From an uncultured Verrucomicrobiota bacterium (lineage in GTDB: Bacteria; Verrucomicrobiota; Verrucomicrobiia; Limisphaerales; UBA9464): a DNA stretch of 14,001 nt. A model generated the notes under the pieces. It worked only from the letters and a program-made list of their open reading frames with translations. It was not told the origin of the DNA and ran no database searches. Made by a program: the position numbers and the translations under genes. Where the stretch lies: assembly GCA_903925515.1 (NCBI GenBank), contig CAIYFP010000312.1:1-14001 (forward strand). Direction: 5' to 3'. Positions 7,481 through 14,001 of this stretch are shown here, piece after piece. Position 1 is the stretch's first letter, and each line of letters opens with the position of its first letter.

Positions 7481-8574
7481 TCGACTTCCTCCTCTCCCGC
7501 GACGTCCTTCCCGACCCGCTCCTCCGTTTCGGCATCCGTCGATTGCTGCGCCAGCGCGTCCGGGAGGAAGACACCGGCGATGTCGAGACCCAGAGGGAGC
7601 GCCTCATGAAGATGGTCGCCGAGCTCCAGCAAGCGCCCATCGCCATCGAAACCGCCGCCGCCAACGAGCAGCACTACGAGGTCCCCACCCGCTTCTACCA
7701 GCTCTGCCTTGGCCCCAACCTCAAGTACTCCAGCGGCTACTACCCCACCCTCACCGAATCCCTCGCCATCGCCGAGGAAACCATGCTCGCCCTAACCTGC
7801 GAGCGCGCGGGCATTGCCAACGGCCAGCAGATCCTTGAGCTCGGCTGCGGATGGGGCTCCCTGACCCTCTGGATGGCATCCCGCTACCCCAATTCCACCG
7901 TCACCGCCGTCTCCAACTCCCGCACCCAAAAGCTCCACATCGACGCCGAGGCTGCACGGCGCGGGCTCCGCAACGTCCATGTCGTCACCCGTGACATGAA
8001 CGACTTCGAGCCCCCTGTCGCGTTTGGCCAACCGTCCAACCAAGGCGCCTGCTTCGACCGCTTCGACCGCGTCGTCTCCGTCGAGATGTTCGAGCACATG
8101 AAAAACTACCGGTCCCTCCTCTCCCGCATCGCGCGTTGGCTCAAGCCCGACGGACGCCTCTTCGTCCACATCTTCGCCCACAAGCGCTTCGCCTACCACT
8201 TCGTCGCCCGCGACGAGACCGACTGGATGTCCCGCTACTTCTTCACCGGCGGCATCATGCCGAGCGACGACCTCCTCCTTTATTTCCAGGAAGATCTCCG
8301 GATCGAGGACCATTGGGTGGTCAACGGACGCCACTACGGACGCACCGCCAACCATTGGCTGGCCAACATGGACGCCCATGAGGGCGAGATTCGTCCCCTC
8401 CTCGCGGCCACCTACGGCGCCGCCAACGAAACACGGTGGTGGGTCTATTGGCGCGTCTTCTACATGGCCTGCGCCGAGCTGTGGAACCTCAATGACGGCA
8501 ACGAATGGCACGTCAGCCACTATCGCTTCCGCCCAAGAAAGGGTGAACCCACGTCCCATGGACGGGTCGGATAA
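7477..8574 (+). CDS. Second CFA-family SAM-dependent methyltransferase
   Basis: This 365-residue protein belongs to the cyclopropane synthase / coclaurine N-methyltransferase-like superfamily, in a branch distinct from the cfa at 4783. It has a divergent N-terminus of about 60 residues, then HYEVPTRFYQLCLGPNLKYSSGYY, SAM motif I LELGCGWGSLTLWMA (about residues 121-135), VTAVSNSRTQ, and VSVEMFEHM with the bicarbonate-site Glu. VHIFAHK keeps the His lacking in the first enzyme; HYGRT has the Tyr and FYMACAELW the late Cys. The E. coli Cfa Cys 139 position is Ser (KYSSGYY). It starts inside the DUF1295 stop (ATGA), so it is translationally coupled. In plants this branch includes small-molecule N-methyltransferases. 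In bacteria next to cfa and DUF1295 an acyl-chain or other lipid target is more likely, but this is inference. Confidence 0.9.
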   Translation: MIDFLLSRDVLPDPLLRFGIRRLLRQRVREEDTGDVETQRERLMKMVAELQQAPIAIETAAANEQHYEVPTRFYQLCLGPNLKYSSGYYPTLTESLAIAEETMLALTCERAGIANGQQILELGCGWGSLTLWMASRYPNSTVTAVSNSRTQKLHIDAEAARRGLRNVHVVTRDMNDFEPPVAFGQPSNQGACFDRFDRVVSVEMFEHMKNYRSLLSRIARWLKPDGRLFVHIFAHKRFAYHFVARDETDWMSRYFFTGGIMPSDDLLLYFQEDLRIEDHWVVNGRHYGRTANHWLANMDAHEGEIRPLLAATYGAANETRWWVYWRVFYMACAELWNLNDGNEWHVSHYRFRPRKGEPTSHGRVG

Positions 8575-8910
8575 CCTCGCGATGCCAGCCACCCCTTCCT
8601 CGCAAGCGAGGTCCATTCACCCCCAAAAAGACAGTGAACGAGGGCTTCAATCCAAGGAAGCGGCCATCCCATCAACGCAAGGAGGCCCCGTGGGATCCAT
8701 CCGACTCCTCACTCGCGGCTGAGGTTGGAATGGTCCGGGCCGGGTTGCAGGCCGGGTGCCCTCACCCGGCTGAAGCGTGACAAGGCCGCCTCGGCTCGGG
8801 CTGGGTCACGTCCAGCAGCAGCAGGAGGCCGCCGCCACTCTGCCCCCGACGCCCGGAGGTACGGCATCCTTGCCGCCGCGTAAGGACACGCGGCCCACAG
8901 CATGGGCCAA
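8575..8910. other. Gene-free stretch with several hairpins
   Basis: No open frame here reads like a protein. Hairpins are CCTCGC/GCGAGG at 8598-8611, an 8-bp perfect stem GCCGGGTG/CACCCGGC with a CCCT loop at 8751-8770, and a 7-bp stem GCCGCGT/ACGCGGC at 8875-8894. The first lies 24 bp after the methyltransferase stop and may help end the operon transcript, but no U-tract follows. Confidence 0.5.
8751..8770. repeat. Perfect 8-bp stem hairpin
   Basis: GCCGGGTG at 8751-8758 pairs perfectly with 8763-8770 around the 4-nt loop CCCT. It is REP-like in size. No T-run is present on either side, so it is not a clear terminator. Confidence 0.5.
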
Positions 8911-9080
8911 GCCTTGGCCGGAAAAATCCAGTCGGATGGGTCGTGCTGGCTCGATCTGCTTCCGCACATCCCTCACCCTTTGCTCGTTACGTGCCTCGCG
9001 CCGGCCCGCGCCTCGCTCACGCCTCGGCTTGCGAACGCATCGGCTTCGCAATCAATTCCCTCCCAAATGAATCGTTCCGG
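8911..9080 (-). repeat. Dispersed intergenic repeat, copy B (inverted relative to copy A)
   Basis: Read on the minus strand from 9080 to 8911 this aligns along its length with 6083-6250: CCGGA-CGAT, TTGGGAGGGAA, GATTGCGA, GCAAG, AGGCGCGG, ACGAGC, then AGCACGACC and TTCCGGCCA. It ends near the imperfect palindrome 8905-8919 (GGCCAAG/CTTGGCC). It lies in an intergenic region, like copy A. The short frames crossing it differ between the copies by a gap and by stop codons, which argues against coding. Confidence 0.7.
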
Positions 9081-9520
9081 ATAGGTTAACCGGAGTTGTT
9101 CGCCCGTTCTGGCTTGGGCTCCACCCAAGGGTTTGACGGGTCCCCATGCCCACGGCCCTTTTCTTGGTTCACGTTTGCCATCGGTGAAGCAAGGACCTCG
9201 CTGGGGTCCATCGTCCCGGGTAAGCCGTGGCGGGCTCCGCCAACAGTCCGGAGGCTCGGCGCACCTTGGGCCGGCACCCTCGCCGCGGCCCACGCGGAGT
9301 TCACCCGCTGCAGCATCCAGGGAACCCGAACCGATCATGGGGACCGTCGGGCATGGATCGGCGGTGCTTCAGGTCACCTTGGGCAGCTCCTGGCCCACCG
9401 CGGATGCAACCGAGTCGGGACAGGGATCCGTCACGGCCGATTCGGGAAGACGTCTGGGGGCGAACCCGGTTCACGGCGTCGGCGACCCGGCATGGAAACT
9501 TCGGGACGCCACGCCCATGC
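9081..9520. other. Gene-free stretch
   Basis: Only small structures are visible: the palindrome GGTTAACC at 9084-9091 and a 6-bp hairpin CTTGGG/CCCAAG at 9113-9129. Long frames on both strands are low-complexity by-products of high GC, with no family pattern. This is the downstream side of the minus-strand alaS operon, and no U-tract terminator was found. Confidence 0.5.
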
Positions 9521-9847
9521 CTACTCCACGCACTCGCAGCGCGCGATGTCGCCGAGCCGGAACGTGCAGCGATCAATCCGGAGCCATGGCGGCCGCTCGC
9601 GGCTCGCCTCGATGAACAGGCCCTCCTCGGCCAACCTCAGCACGCCTCGCATCCGGCAGCCATCATTCAGCTCCAGCTCCACCAACCGGCCCAAAGGCAA
9701 TCCCATGGCCCTCCCTGCCGCACGGATTGCATCATGACGCTGTTGAAGCCATGCCCGGTGCCCGTCCATGCCAACCTTGCTTGCCCACAAGCCCAGCTCA
9801 TCCGGTCCCGGTCCCGCTCCCGCTCCCTGCCCCTCGTCATCCTTCAT
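9521..9847 (-). CDS. Small conserved-looking hypothetical protein
   Basis: This is a 108-residue soluble protein of unknown function. A Gly/Asp/Glu-rich N-terminus (about 20 residues) leads into a helical part (HRAWLQQRHDAIRAAGRAM). The C-terminal half reads like a small beta-barrel: LGRLVELELNDGCRMRGVLRL, LFIEAS, LRIDRCTFRLGDIARCECVE. The 'ELxDGxxxRGxL' pattern recalls Sm/SH3-like barrels, but the family is not identified. ATG 9847 was preferred over ATG 9859 because GGAGG sits 5 nt before it. The gene begins 34 bp after the alaS stop (22 bp with the longer start), so it is probably co-transcribed with alaS. Composition is like that of the bacterial neighbours. A housekeeping accessory role is possible but unsupported. 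Confidence 0.7.
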   Translation of the reverse strand: MKDDEGQGAGAGPGPDELGLWASKVGMDGHRAWLQQRHDAIRAAGRAMGLPLGRLVELELNDGCRMRGVLRLAEEGLFIEASRERPPWLRIDRCTFRLGDIARCECVE

Positions 9848-9852
9848 CCCCG

Positions 9853-9857
9853 CCTCC
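9853..9857 (-). promoter_or_regulatory. Ribosome binding site of the small hypothetical gene
   Basis: GGAGG on the minus strand lies 5 nt before ATG 9847 and overlaps the alternative ATG 9859. This decides the start in favour of 9847. It is one of the few clear Shine-Dalgarno sites in the window. Confidence 0.55.
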
Positions 9858-9881
9858 ATCGACCTTCAAATCCCGCCCGGC

Positions 9882-12470
9882 TCACCAGAGTGACCGCACC
9901 ATGCCCAACGCCGCGTCCAGTTGGGTCGCGTCCTTCCCGCCACCCCGCGCATGGTCTGGCCGCCCGCCTCCCTTGCCGCCCACGACCGGCGCAAGCTTCT
10001 GCACGATCTTGCCGGCCTGCACGCGTCCCAAAAAGGCGGCCGAGACCGTCGCCACCAAGGCCACGACGCCTCCGGCTCCGCCCCCGAGAACCACCACCCC
10101 GGCGAAACGTCCCTTCAAGGCGTCGGCCACCGCCTGGAGAAAGTCCCCGTCCGCGTCGCCAAGGTTGTGCACGATGACGGGCACCCCGTTGTGCTCGAAC
10201 GTCCGTCCGAGCAACTCGGAGGCCGCATTCGATGCATTTCGCGCCACGGCCATCCGAAGCTGCCTTTCGATCTCCTTCTGGTGGGCGACCATGGCCTCGA
10301 CCTTCCTCGCGAGCTCGGCCACCGGGGCGTTGAGGCGGCCGGCGACGTCGCGAATCAACCCCAGCTCCGACTGCGCCAGCCCGTACGCAGCCATGCCGGC
10401 AACCGCCTCGATCCGGCGCACCCCGGCGGCCACGGCGCTTTCGCCCGTGATCCGAAACAACCCAATCTCCCCGGTTGCCCTTGCGTGCGTGCCGCCGCAG
10501 AGCTCCATCGAGTAGCCGTCGAGGGCCGACACCCGCCCGCCCACCTGGACCACGCGCACGGTTTCGCCGTACTTCTCCCCGAACAACTGCATCACGTCCG
10601 CCCGGCTCCGCACCTCCGCATACGGCACTTCGGCCCATGAAACGATGGCATTCTCGAGGATGCGCTCGTTGACCAAGCGCTCCACGTCAGCCACATGGGC
10701 CGCCGTCAACGCCGTCGAGTTGAAGTCAAAGGTCAGCTTGTCCGGCGTCACGGACGAGCCCTTCTGGGTGGCCTCGCGGCTGACCACCTCGTGCAGCGCC
10801 CAGTGCAACAGGTGCGTGGCCGTGTGATGCCGCTGGATGGCGGCCCTTCGCGAGGCATCCACCCGCAGTCGCACGCTGGCACCCGCCACGGGGGCGTCGC
10901 CGCCCTCCACGAAGTGCAGCCAGGTATTCCCGCTCTTCTGCGTGCCCGTCACGCGCCACAACTGTCCCCCGCCCGTCATCTCGCCCGTGTCCCCAACCTG
11001 GCCGCCCATTTCCGCGTAGAATGGCGACACGTCCACCACCACGGCTGTCCGCTCCTTCACCGACACCACCTCGAGGACTCGACCGTCGCCCTCCATGACG
11101 TCATGCCCGGAAAACGTCGTCGGCGTCTTCGTCTCGATCTGGGACAGCTCGATCACCGTCTTCTTCTGGGCCGCGCGCGCCTGGGCCTTCTGCTGCTCCA
11201 TCAACGTCTCGAAGCCGGCCACGTCCACGCCAAGCCCCCGCTCCCGCGCCATCAACTGCGTCAGGTCCAGCGGGAACCCCTGCTCGTCGTACAGGCGGAA
11301 GGCGTCCTGCGCCCCGATGTCGCCCCGCGCGGCGGCCTCGTTGAACAACGCAATGCCGCGGTCGAGCGTGCGGTTGAACGCCTCCTCCTCGCGGCGCAAC
11401 GTGTCCTGGACATGGCCCTTCCTCGCCCGGAGCTCCGGGAACACGTCGCCCATCGTCGCCGCCACCACGTCCACGAGCTTGTAAAAGAACGGCTCACTCA
11501 TCCCCAGTTGCCGCCCATATCGCACCGCCCGCCGCAGGATCCGCCTCAGCACATAGTTGCGGTCCGTGTTCCCAGGCTGGATGCCGTCCGCCACGGCGAA
11601 GCTCAACGTCCGGATGTGGTCCGCGATCACCCGGAACGCCACGTCATCCCGCTCCTGCACGGTGTCGCCGGTGCTGCCCGCGCGCGGCAAGGTCGATCCA
11701 TACCTCCGCCCGCTCACCCGCTCGATCTCGTCGAAGATGGGCCTGAAGATGTCGGTCTCGTAGTTGGAGATCCGGGCGTGGGCGAAGTCCGTGAACCCCT
11801 TGGTTCCCTGGATGATGGACGTCACCCGCTCGAACCCCATCCCCGTGTCCACGTGCCGCGCCGGCAACGCGCCAAACGTCCCGTCGGGGTTCGCGTTGAA
11901 CTGGATGAACACATGGTTCCAGATCTCGATGCACTCCGCCGTCCCTTGGTTGACCAGCAGGCCCCGCGTGTCGCCGCCCGCCGTGAGGTCCACATGAATC
12001 TCCGAGCATGGCCCGCACGGGCCGGTATCCCCCATCATCCAGAAGTTGTCCCTTTTGCCCCCATTGACGATGTGCACCGCCGGGTCCAGCCCCTCGCGCC
12101 GGAAGATCTCCGTCCAGATCGCGTGGGCCTCCGCGTCGAACTCCGCAGGGTCCCCCTTCGCCTTGTCCGGGTTGTACACCGTCGGAAATCGCCGCTGCGT
12201 GTTAAGATTCAAGTACTTCATGTCTGTTCTATTGAATATCATTGGCCCAACATCTGCATTGTTAGGGTTGAGGCTGGCCAATCTAATGTGATGCTTGGCA
12301 AAGTTTTTGTTTAAAAAAATTTGGTATCGTCCGGAAATGTTGTGCCTCAAGAAACATCCCTCAAAGGGTTCCAAGAATTTTTCAAAAGTTTCGAAAGGGT
12401 CCTCTTTTCCTTGATGCTTCAAAAGGCAAGAAAAGTCATTGAAAAAGAGTTGGCAAGGAAAGCGCCTCAA
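9882..12470 (-). CDS. alaS: Alanyl-tRNA synthetase, N-terminus replaced (chimeric frame)
   Basis: The enzyme charges tRNA-Ala and clears Ser/Gly mischarging. The open frame is 862 residues, but only residues from about 93 on (below position 12,200) are AlaRS. Visible parts are GDTGPCGPCSE, class II motif 3 in DTGMGFER, and the tRNA-recognition region. The editing domain has HHTATH (near residue 547) and CGGTH (near 658), which supply the zinc ligands. The C-terminal DHHA1 domain ends with GGKGGGRPDHARGGG. Missing is the native N-terminus of roughly 140-160 residues, with class II motifs 1 and 2 (the KVQPCIR- and RHHTFFEMLGNF-like segments). The first 92 residues come from AT-rich DNA and have no AlaRS similarity. 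As it stands the product could not form alanyl-adenylate. The frame stays open across the junction, probably by chance. The downstream partner is the small gene at 9521. Confidence 0.93.
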   Translation of the reverse strand: MRRFPCQLFFNDFSCLLKHQGKEDPFETFEKFLEPFEGCFLRHNISGRYQIFLNKNFAKHHIRLASLNPNNADVGPMIFNRTDMKYLNLNTQRRFPTVYNPDKAKGDPAEFDAEAHAIWTEIFRREGLDPAVHIVNGGKRDNFWMMGDTGPCGPCSEIHVDLTAGGDTRGLLVNQGTAECIEIWNHVFIQFNANPDGTFGALPARHVDTGMGFERVTSIIQGTKGFTDFAHARISNYETDIFRPIFDEIERVSGRRYGSTLPRAGSTGDTVQERDDVAFRVIADHIRTLSFAVADGIQPGNTDRNYVLRRILRRAVRYGRQLGMSEPFFYKLVDVVAATMGDVFPELRARKGHVQDTLRREEEAFNRTLDRGIALFNEAAARGDIGAQDAFRLYDEQGFPLDLTQLMARERGLGVDVAGFETLMEQQKAQARAAQKKTVIELSQIETKTPTTFSGHDVMEGDGRVLEVVSVKERTAVVVDVSPFYAEMGGQVGDTGEMTGGGQLWRVTGTQKSGNTWLHFVEGGDAPVAGASVRLRVDASRRAAIQRHHTATHLLHWALHEVVSREATQKGSSVTPDKLTFDFNSTALTAAHVADVERLVNERILENAIVSWAEVPYAEVRSRADVMQLFGEKYGETVRVVQVGGRVSALDGYSMELCGGTHARATGEIGLFRITGESAVAAGVRRIEAVAGMAAYGLAQSELGLIRDVAGRLNAPVAELARKVEAMVAHQKEIERQLRMAVARNASNAASELLGRTFEHNGVPVIVHNLGDADGDFLQAVADALKGRFAGVVVLGGGAGGVVALVATVSAAFLGRVQAGKIVQKLAPVVGGKGGGRPDHARGGGKDATQLDAALGMVRSLW

Positions 12471-13323
12471 GCTGCAAATGTCTCAGTACCTAGCATTTGA
12501 AGAAAAGGTTTTGCAATAGAAACTTGATTGAGGAGACGGAGGAAAGTCTCGAGGATCTAAGCTCCGAGCCAAGGCATGCGTAAGGGAGACCGGTGAAGAG
12601 CAAGAAATATTTGCCTTGAAGAGCAACCATGAGGAGAGATTGGAAGAAAGAGTGGATGAAGGAGGAAACTGAGGAGGCATCCTCAGTGCAGGTCTCAGAG
12701 TGATTATTTTTTGTGCATGCTGCGCAGCGCTCAGTTTGAGAATTTCAGTTAATTTATTTTTATACATACCAAGTTAATTTATTTGATTTCTCGCTGTGTT
12801 GAGCATGTTCTTGCATGTTTTTTTTTTCCCCCCCCTTAAAAGTAAATTTTACTGCAAAATCATTTCTATGCTCCCTTTTTCTCCAAAAGCCACAGAATCT
12901 TTCCTTTTGAAAGATCTGCTTTCCGTTTTCATTTGGATCAGCTTCAATGGTCCTAGTACTGCACAGCATTGTAATTACATTGGATCCATCTTGCCACAAT
13001 CGAACTGTCTTCTCAGACATTGACAGTGGAGAGAAATGTACTGCAAAAAGCACTCTGTAAAAGCAAATTTAAACCGCATAACGTTAATATGCTATCGAAT
13101 TTTAATACTTGTAATTTTGCTAAATTTTTATTTTGATTAAGACAAAGATTGCACGTATGCATGCATTATCGTAAACCTATTTGGAATGATCAGTATGATT
13201 TAAAAGGGACTCAAGCCATGCATTTCCTAACCTTGATATATAATCTTCCTGAGCTCGAGGATGACATGCTTTTTTTTATAATCCATCCATAACTGAAATG
13301 CCAGCTGAAATGATTCCTGACCT

Positions 13324-13726
13324 GTAGCTATAGTTTTCCTCAAAGAAATGATTAATTCTGAATTACGTGTTCAGAAACCAAAGAATACTGCAGTTTCACA
13401 AGCAGTGGTAGCTATAGTTAATGCATGAAAATGTTAAAAAAAAAACATTAAAAAAAGTTCACTTAGTTATGCTTCTTTTTTTTTTAAATTAAATATATAT
13501 GGCTGTGGAGGCATATCTATATGCTATAGTAATTTTTGTATGCAGCATATGTATTTATTTTCCTTTGATGGATATATCAGATCCAGCATGTAGATTTTAA
13601 TTCTCAGACTCACAAACCTGTATGCTGCGGGCACCTAAACAAAAAGGAGTGGTGCTGGAGTTGGGTATATATAGCCTCAGAATAGCTGCTGTGATTTAAT
13701 TTCTGCATGTTTTCAAGTAGCTATAG
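13324..13726 (+). repeat. Three copies of GTAGCTATAG
   Basis: The decamer occurs exactly at 13324-13333, 13408-13417 and 13717-13726, with a 7-bp partial copy (GCTATAG) at 13523-13529. Three exact copies in about 400 bp is more than expected by chance and suggests decayed repeat units. Confidence 0.5.
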
Positions 13727-13799
13727 AAGATGTGCAGTCTTAAGGGAAGATAAGCCTTTTTGGAATAGCTGCTTCGGTTTAAGTTCTAGATATTTTCAT
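13680..13799 (+). repeat. Degenerate direct repeat, two units of about 37 bp
   Basis: Units at 13680-13716 and 13763-13799 share GAATAGCTGCT, then TTTAA, TTCT and TTTTCA at the same spacing, with roughly 28 of 37 positions identical and an 83-bp period. This is a diverged tandem duplication within the AT-rich part. Confidence 0.45.
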
Positions 13800-13808
13800 C
13801 TGGTTAAC

Positions 13809-13913
13809 GTAAGTTTTATTTTTATTTAAAGATAGTTTCTGTTTGTGGTTTAAAAGCGTGTATGCTTAACTTTACTTGGTTGTGCATGTGGTATACGTAT
13901 TATGTGATCACAG
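13809..13913 (+). other. Possible 105-bp spliceosomal intron
   Basis: A consensus donor GTAAGT starts at 13809. It is followed by an AT-rich stretch, a CTTAAC branch-point-like word near 13864, and an acceptor ending CACAG at 13913. Flanking sequence shows no clear coding frame, so this may be chance. Confidence 0.12.
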
Positions 13914-14001
13914 ATTCACGGGAATGTCGAGCGCAGCTAGGAAGAACATGCATGCAGATGCACCACATTTTGAGTGTTTGACTGCAGCTGCAATTACATA
14001 G

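Larger units (their letters stand above)
12200..14001. other. AT-rich, probably eukaryotic non-coding DNA
   Basis: Composition drops sharply from very GC-rich to AT-rich at about 12,195-12,210. The stretch has homopolymer runs: T10C8 at 12818-12835, A10 at 13436-13445 and T10 at 13476-13485. It has TA-rich tracts, many TGCATG words and a TATATATA at 13666-13673. No open frame exceeds 100 residues, apart from the frame that runs on into alaS, and none resembles a known protein. Bacterial genes of the neighbouring style are absent. Eukaryotic intergenic or intronic DNA fits best; an AT-rich bacterial mobile element is less likely because no transposase, integrase or other gene is seen. The host cannot be named. 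Confidence 0.65.

Noticed and set aside
7477..8574. DNA modification methyltransferase
   Set aside because: SAM motif I is present, but there is no DPPY/NPPY or PC catalytic motif. The later motifs match the CFA/coclaurine-type family.
8598..8611. Rho-independent terminator after the second methyltransferase
   Set aside because: The 6-bp stem is present but no T-run follows, so it is listed only as a hairpin.
8973..9338. 121-residue minus-strand frame crossing repeat copy B
   Set aside because: Only the part inside the repeat has any counterpart (copy A), and the frame is not preserved along it. The rest is low-complexity.
12190..12210. Splice-acceptor-like CTTAACACGCAG at the alaS junction on the minus strand
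   Set aside because: The branch-like CTTAAC lies only a few bases from the AG, too close for a normal spliceosomal intron, and no pyrimidine tract separates them. It is not enough to argue that alaS is a spliced eukaryotic gene.
12483..13053. Two overlapping minus-strand frames of 94 and 97 residues upstream of alaS (12483-12767 and 12760-13053)
   Set aside because: Composition is irregular, there is no family pattern or ribosome site, and such lengths occur by chance in this stretch. The sequence around them looks non-coding.
1..14001. tRNA or rRNA genes, CRISPR arrays, insertion sequences or phage genes
   Set aside because: No cloverleaf, rRNA-like block, regularly spaced identical repeats, transposase or integrase motif was seen by eye on either strand. 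A covariance-model scan was not possible here.

Overview
The window is made of two unlike parts. Positions 1 to about 12,200 are very GC-rich, densely coding bacterial DNA. The gene content (a secreted Gfo/Idh/MocA oxidoreductase, an alanyl-tRNA synthetase with an AKGDPAEFD-type insert before its catalytic core, a paired set of CFA-family methyltransferases, and few clear Shine-Dalgarno sites) suggests a member of the Verrucomicrobiota. That is an inference from protein style, not a proven placement. From about 12,200 to 14,001 the sequence turns abruptly AT-rich, has homopolymer runs and microrepeats, has no convincing gene, and looks like non-coding eukaryotic DNA. The switch falls inside the 5' part of alaS.

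Layout. Left arm, minus strand, 118-4261: an aldehyde dehydrogenase, a secreted Gfo/Idh/MocA oxidoreductase, a GT-B glycosyltransferase and RNase HI, with gaps of 28 bp, 4 bp and a 4-bp overlap. This is one likely operon. A short intergenic region (about 4262-4782) with four copies of CCGGTTGC separates it from a divergent plus-strand group. That group (4783-8574) is a cyclopropane-fatty-acyl-phospholipid synthase, a small DUF1475-type membrane protein, a DUF1295 (steroid-5-alpha-reductase-like) membrane protein and a second CFA-family methyltransferase. The last three are joined by ATGA stop/start overlaps. The group probably modifies membrane lipid acyl chains: two SAM-dependent enzymes act on the double bond, and a membrane reductase-like protein assists.

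Between 8575 and 9520 there is no gene, but there are several hairpins and one copy of a dispersed repeat of about 170 bp. The other copy lies in opposite orientation directly after the first cfa stop codon (6083-6250). On the minus strand, 9521-9847 is a small conserved-looking hypothetical protein that follows alaS closely.

alaS (9882-12470, minus) keeps motif 3, the editing domain and the C-terminal DHHA1 domain. It lacks the native N-terminus with class II motifs 1 and 2, which is replaced by the AT-rich sequence. The simplest reading is a chimeric assembly or contaminated eukaryotic scaffold. A true insertion of bacterial DNA into a eukaryotic genome is the exciting alternative. Only reads spanning position 12,200 can decide between them.
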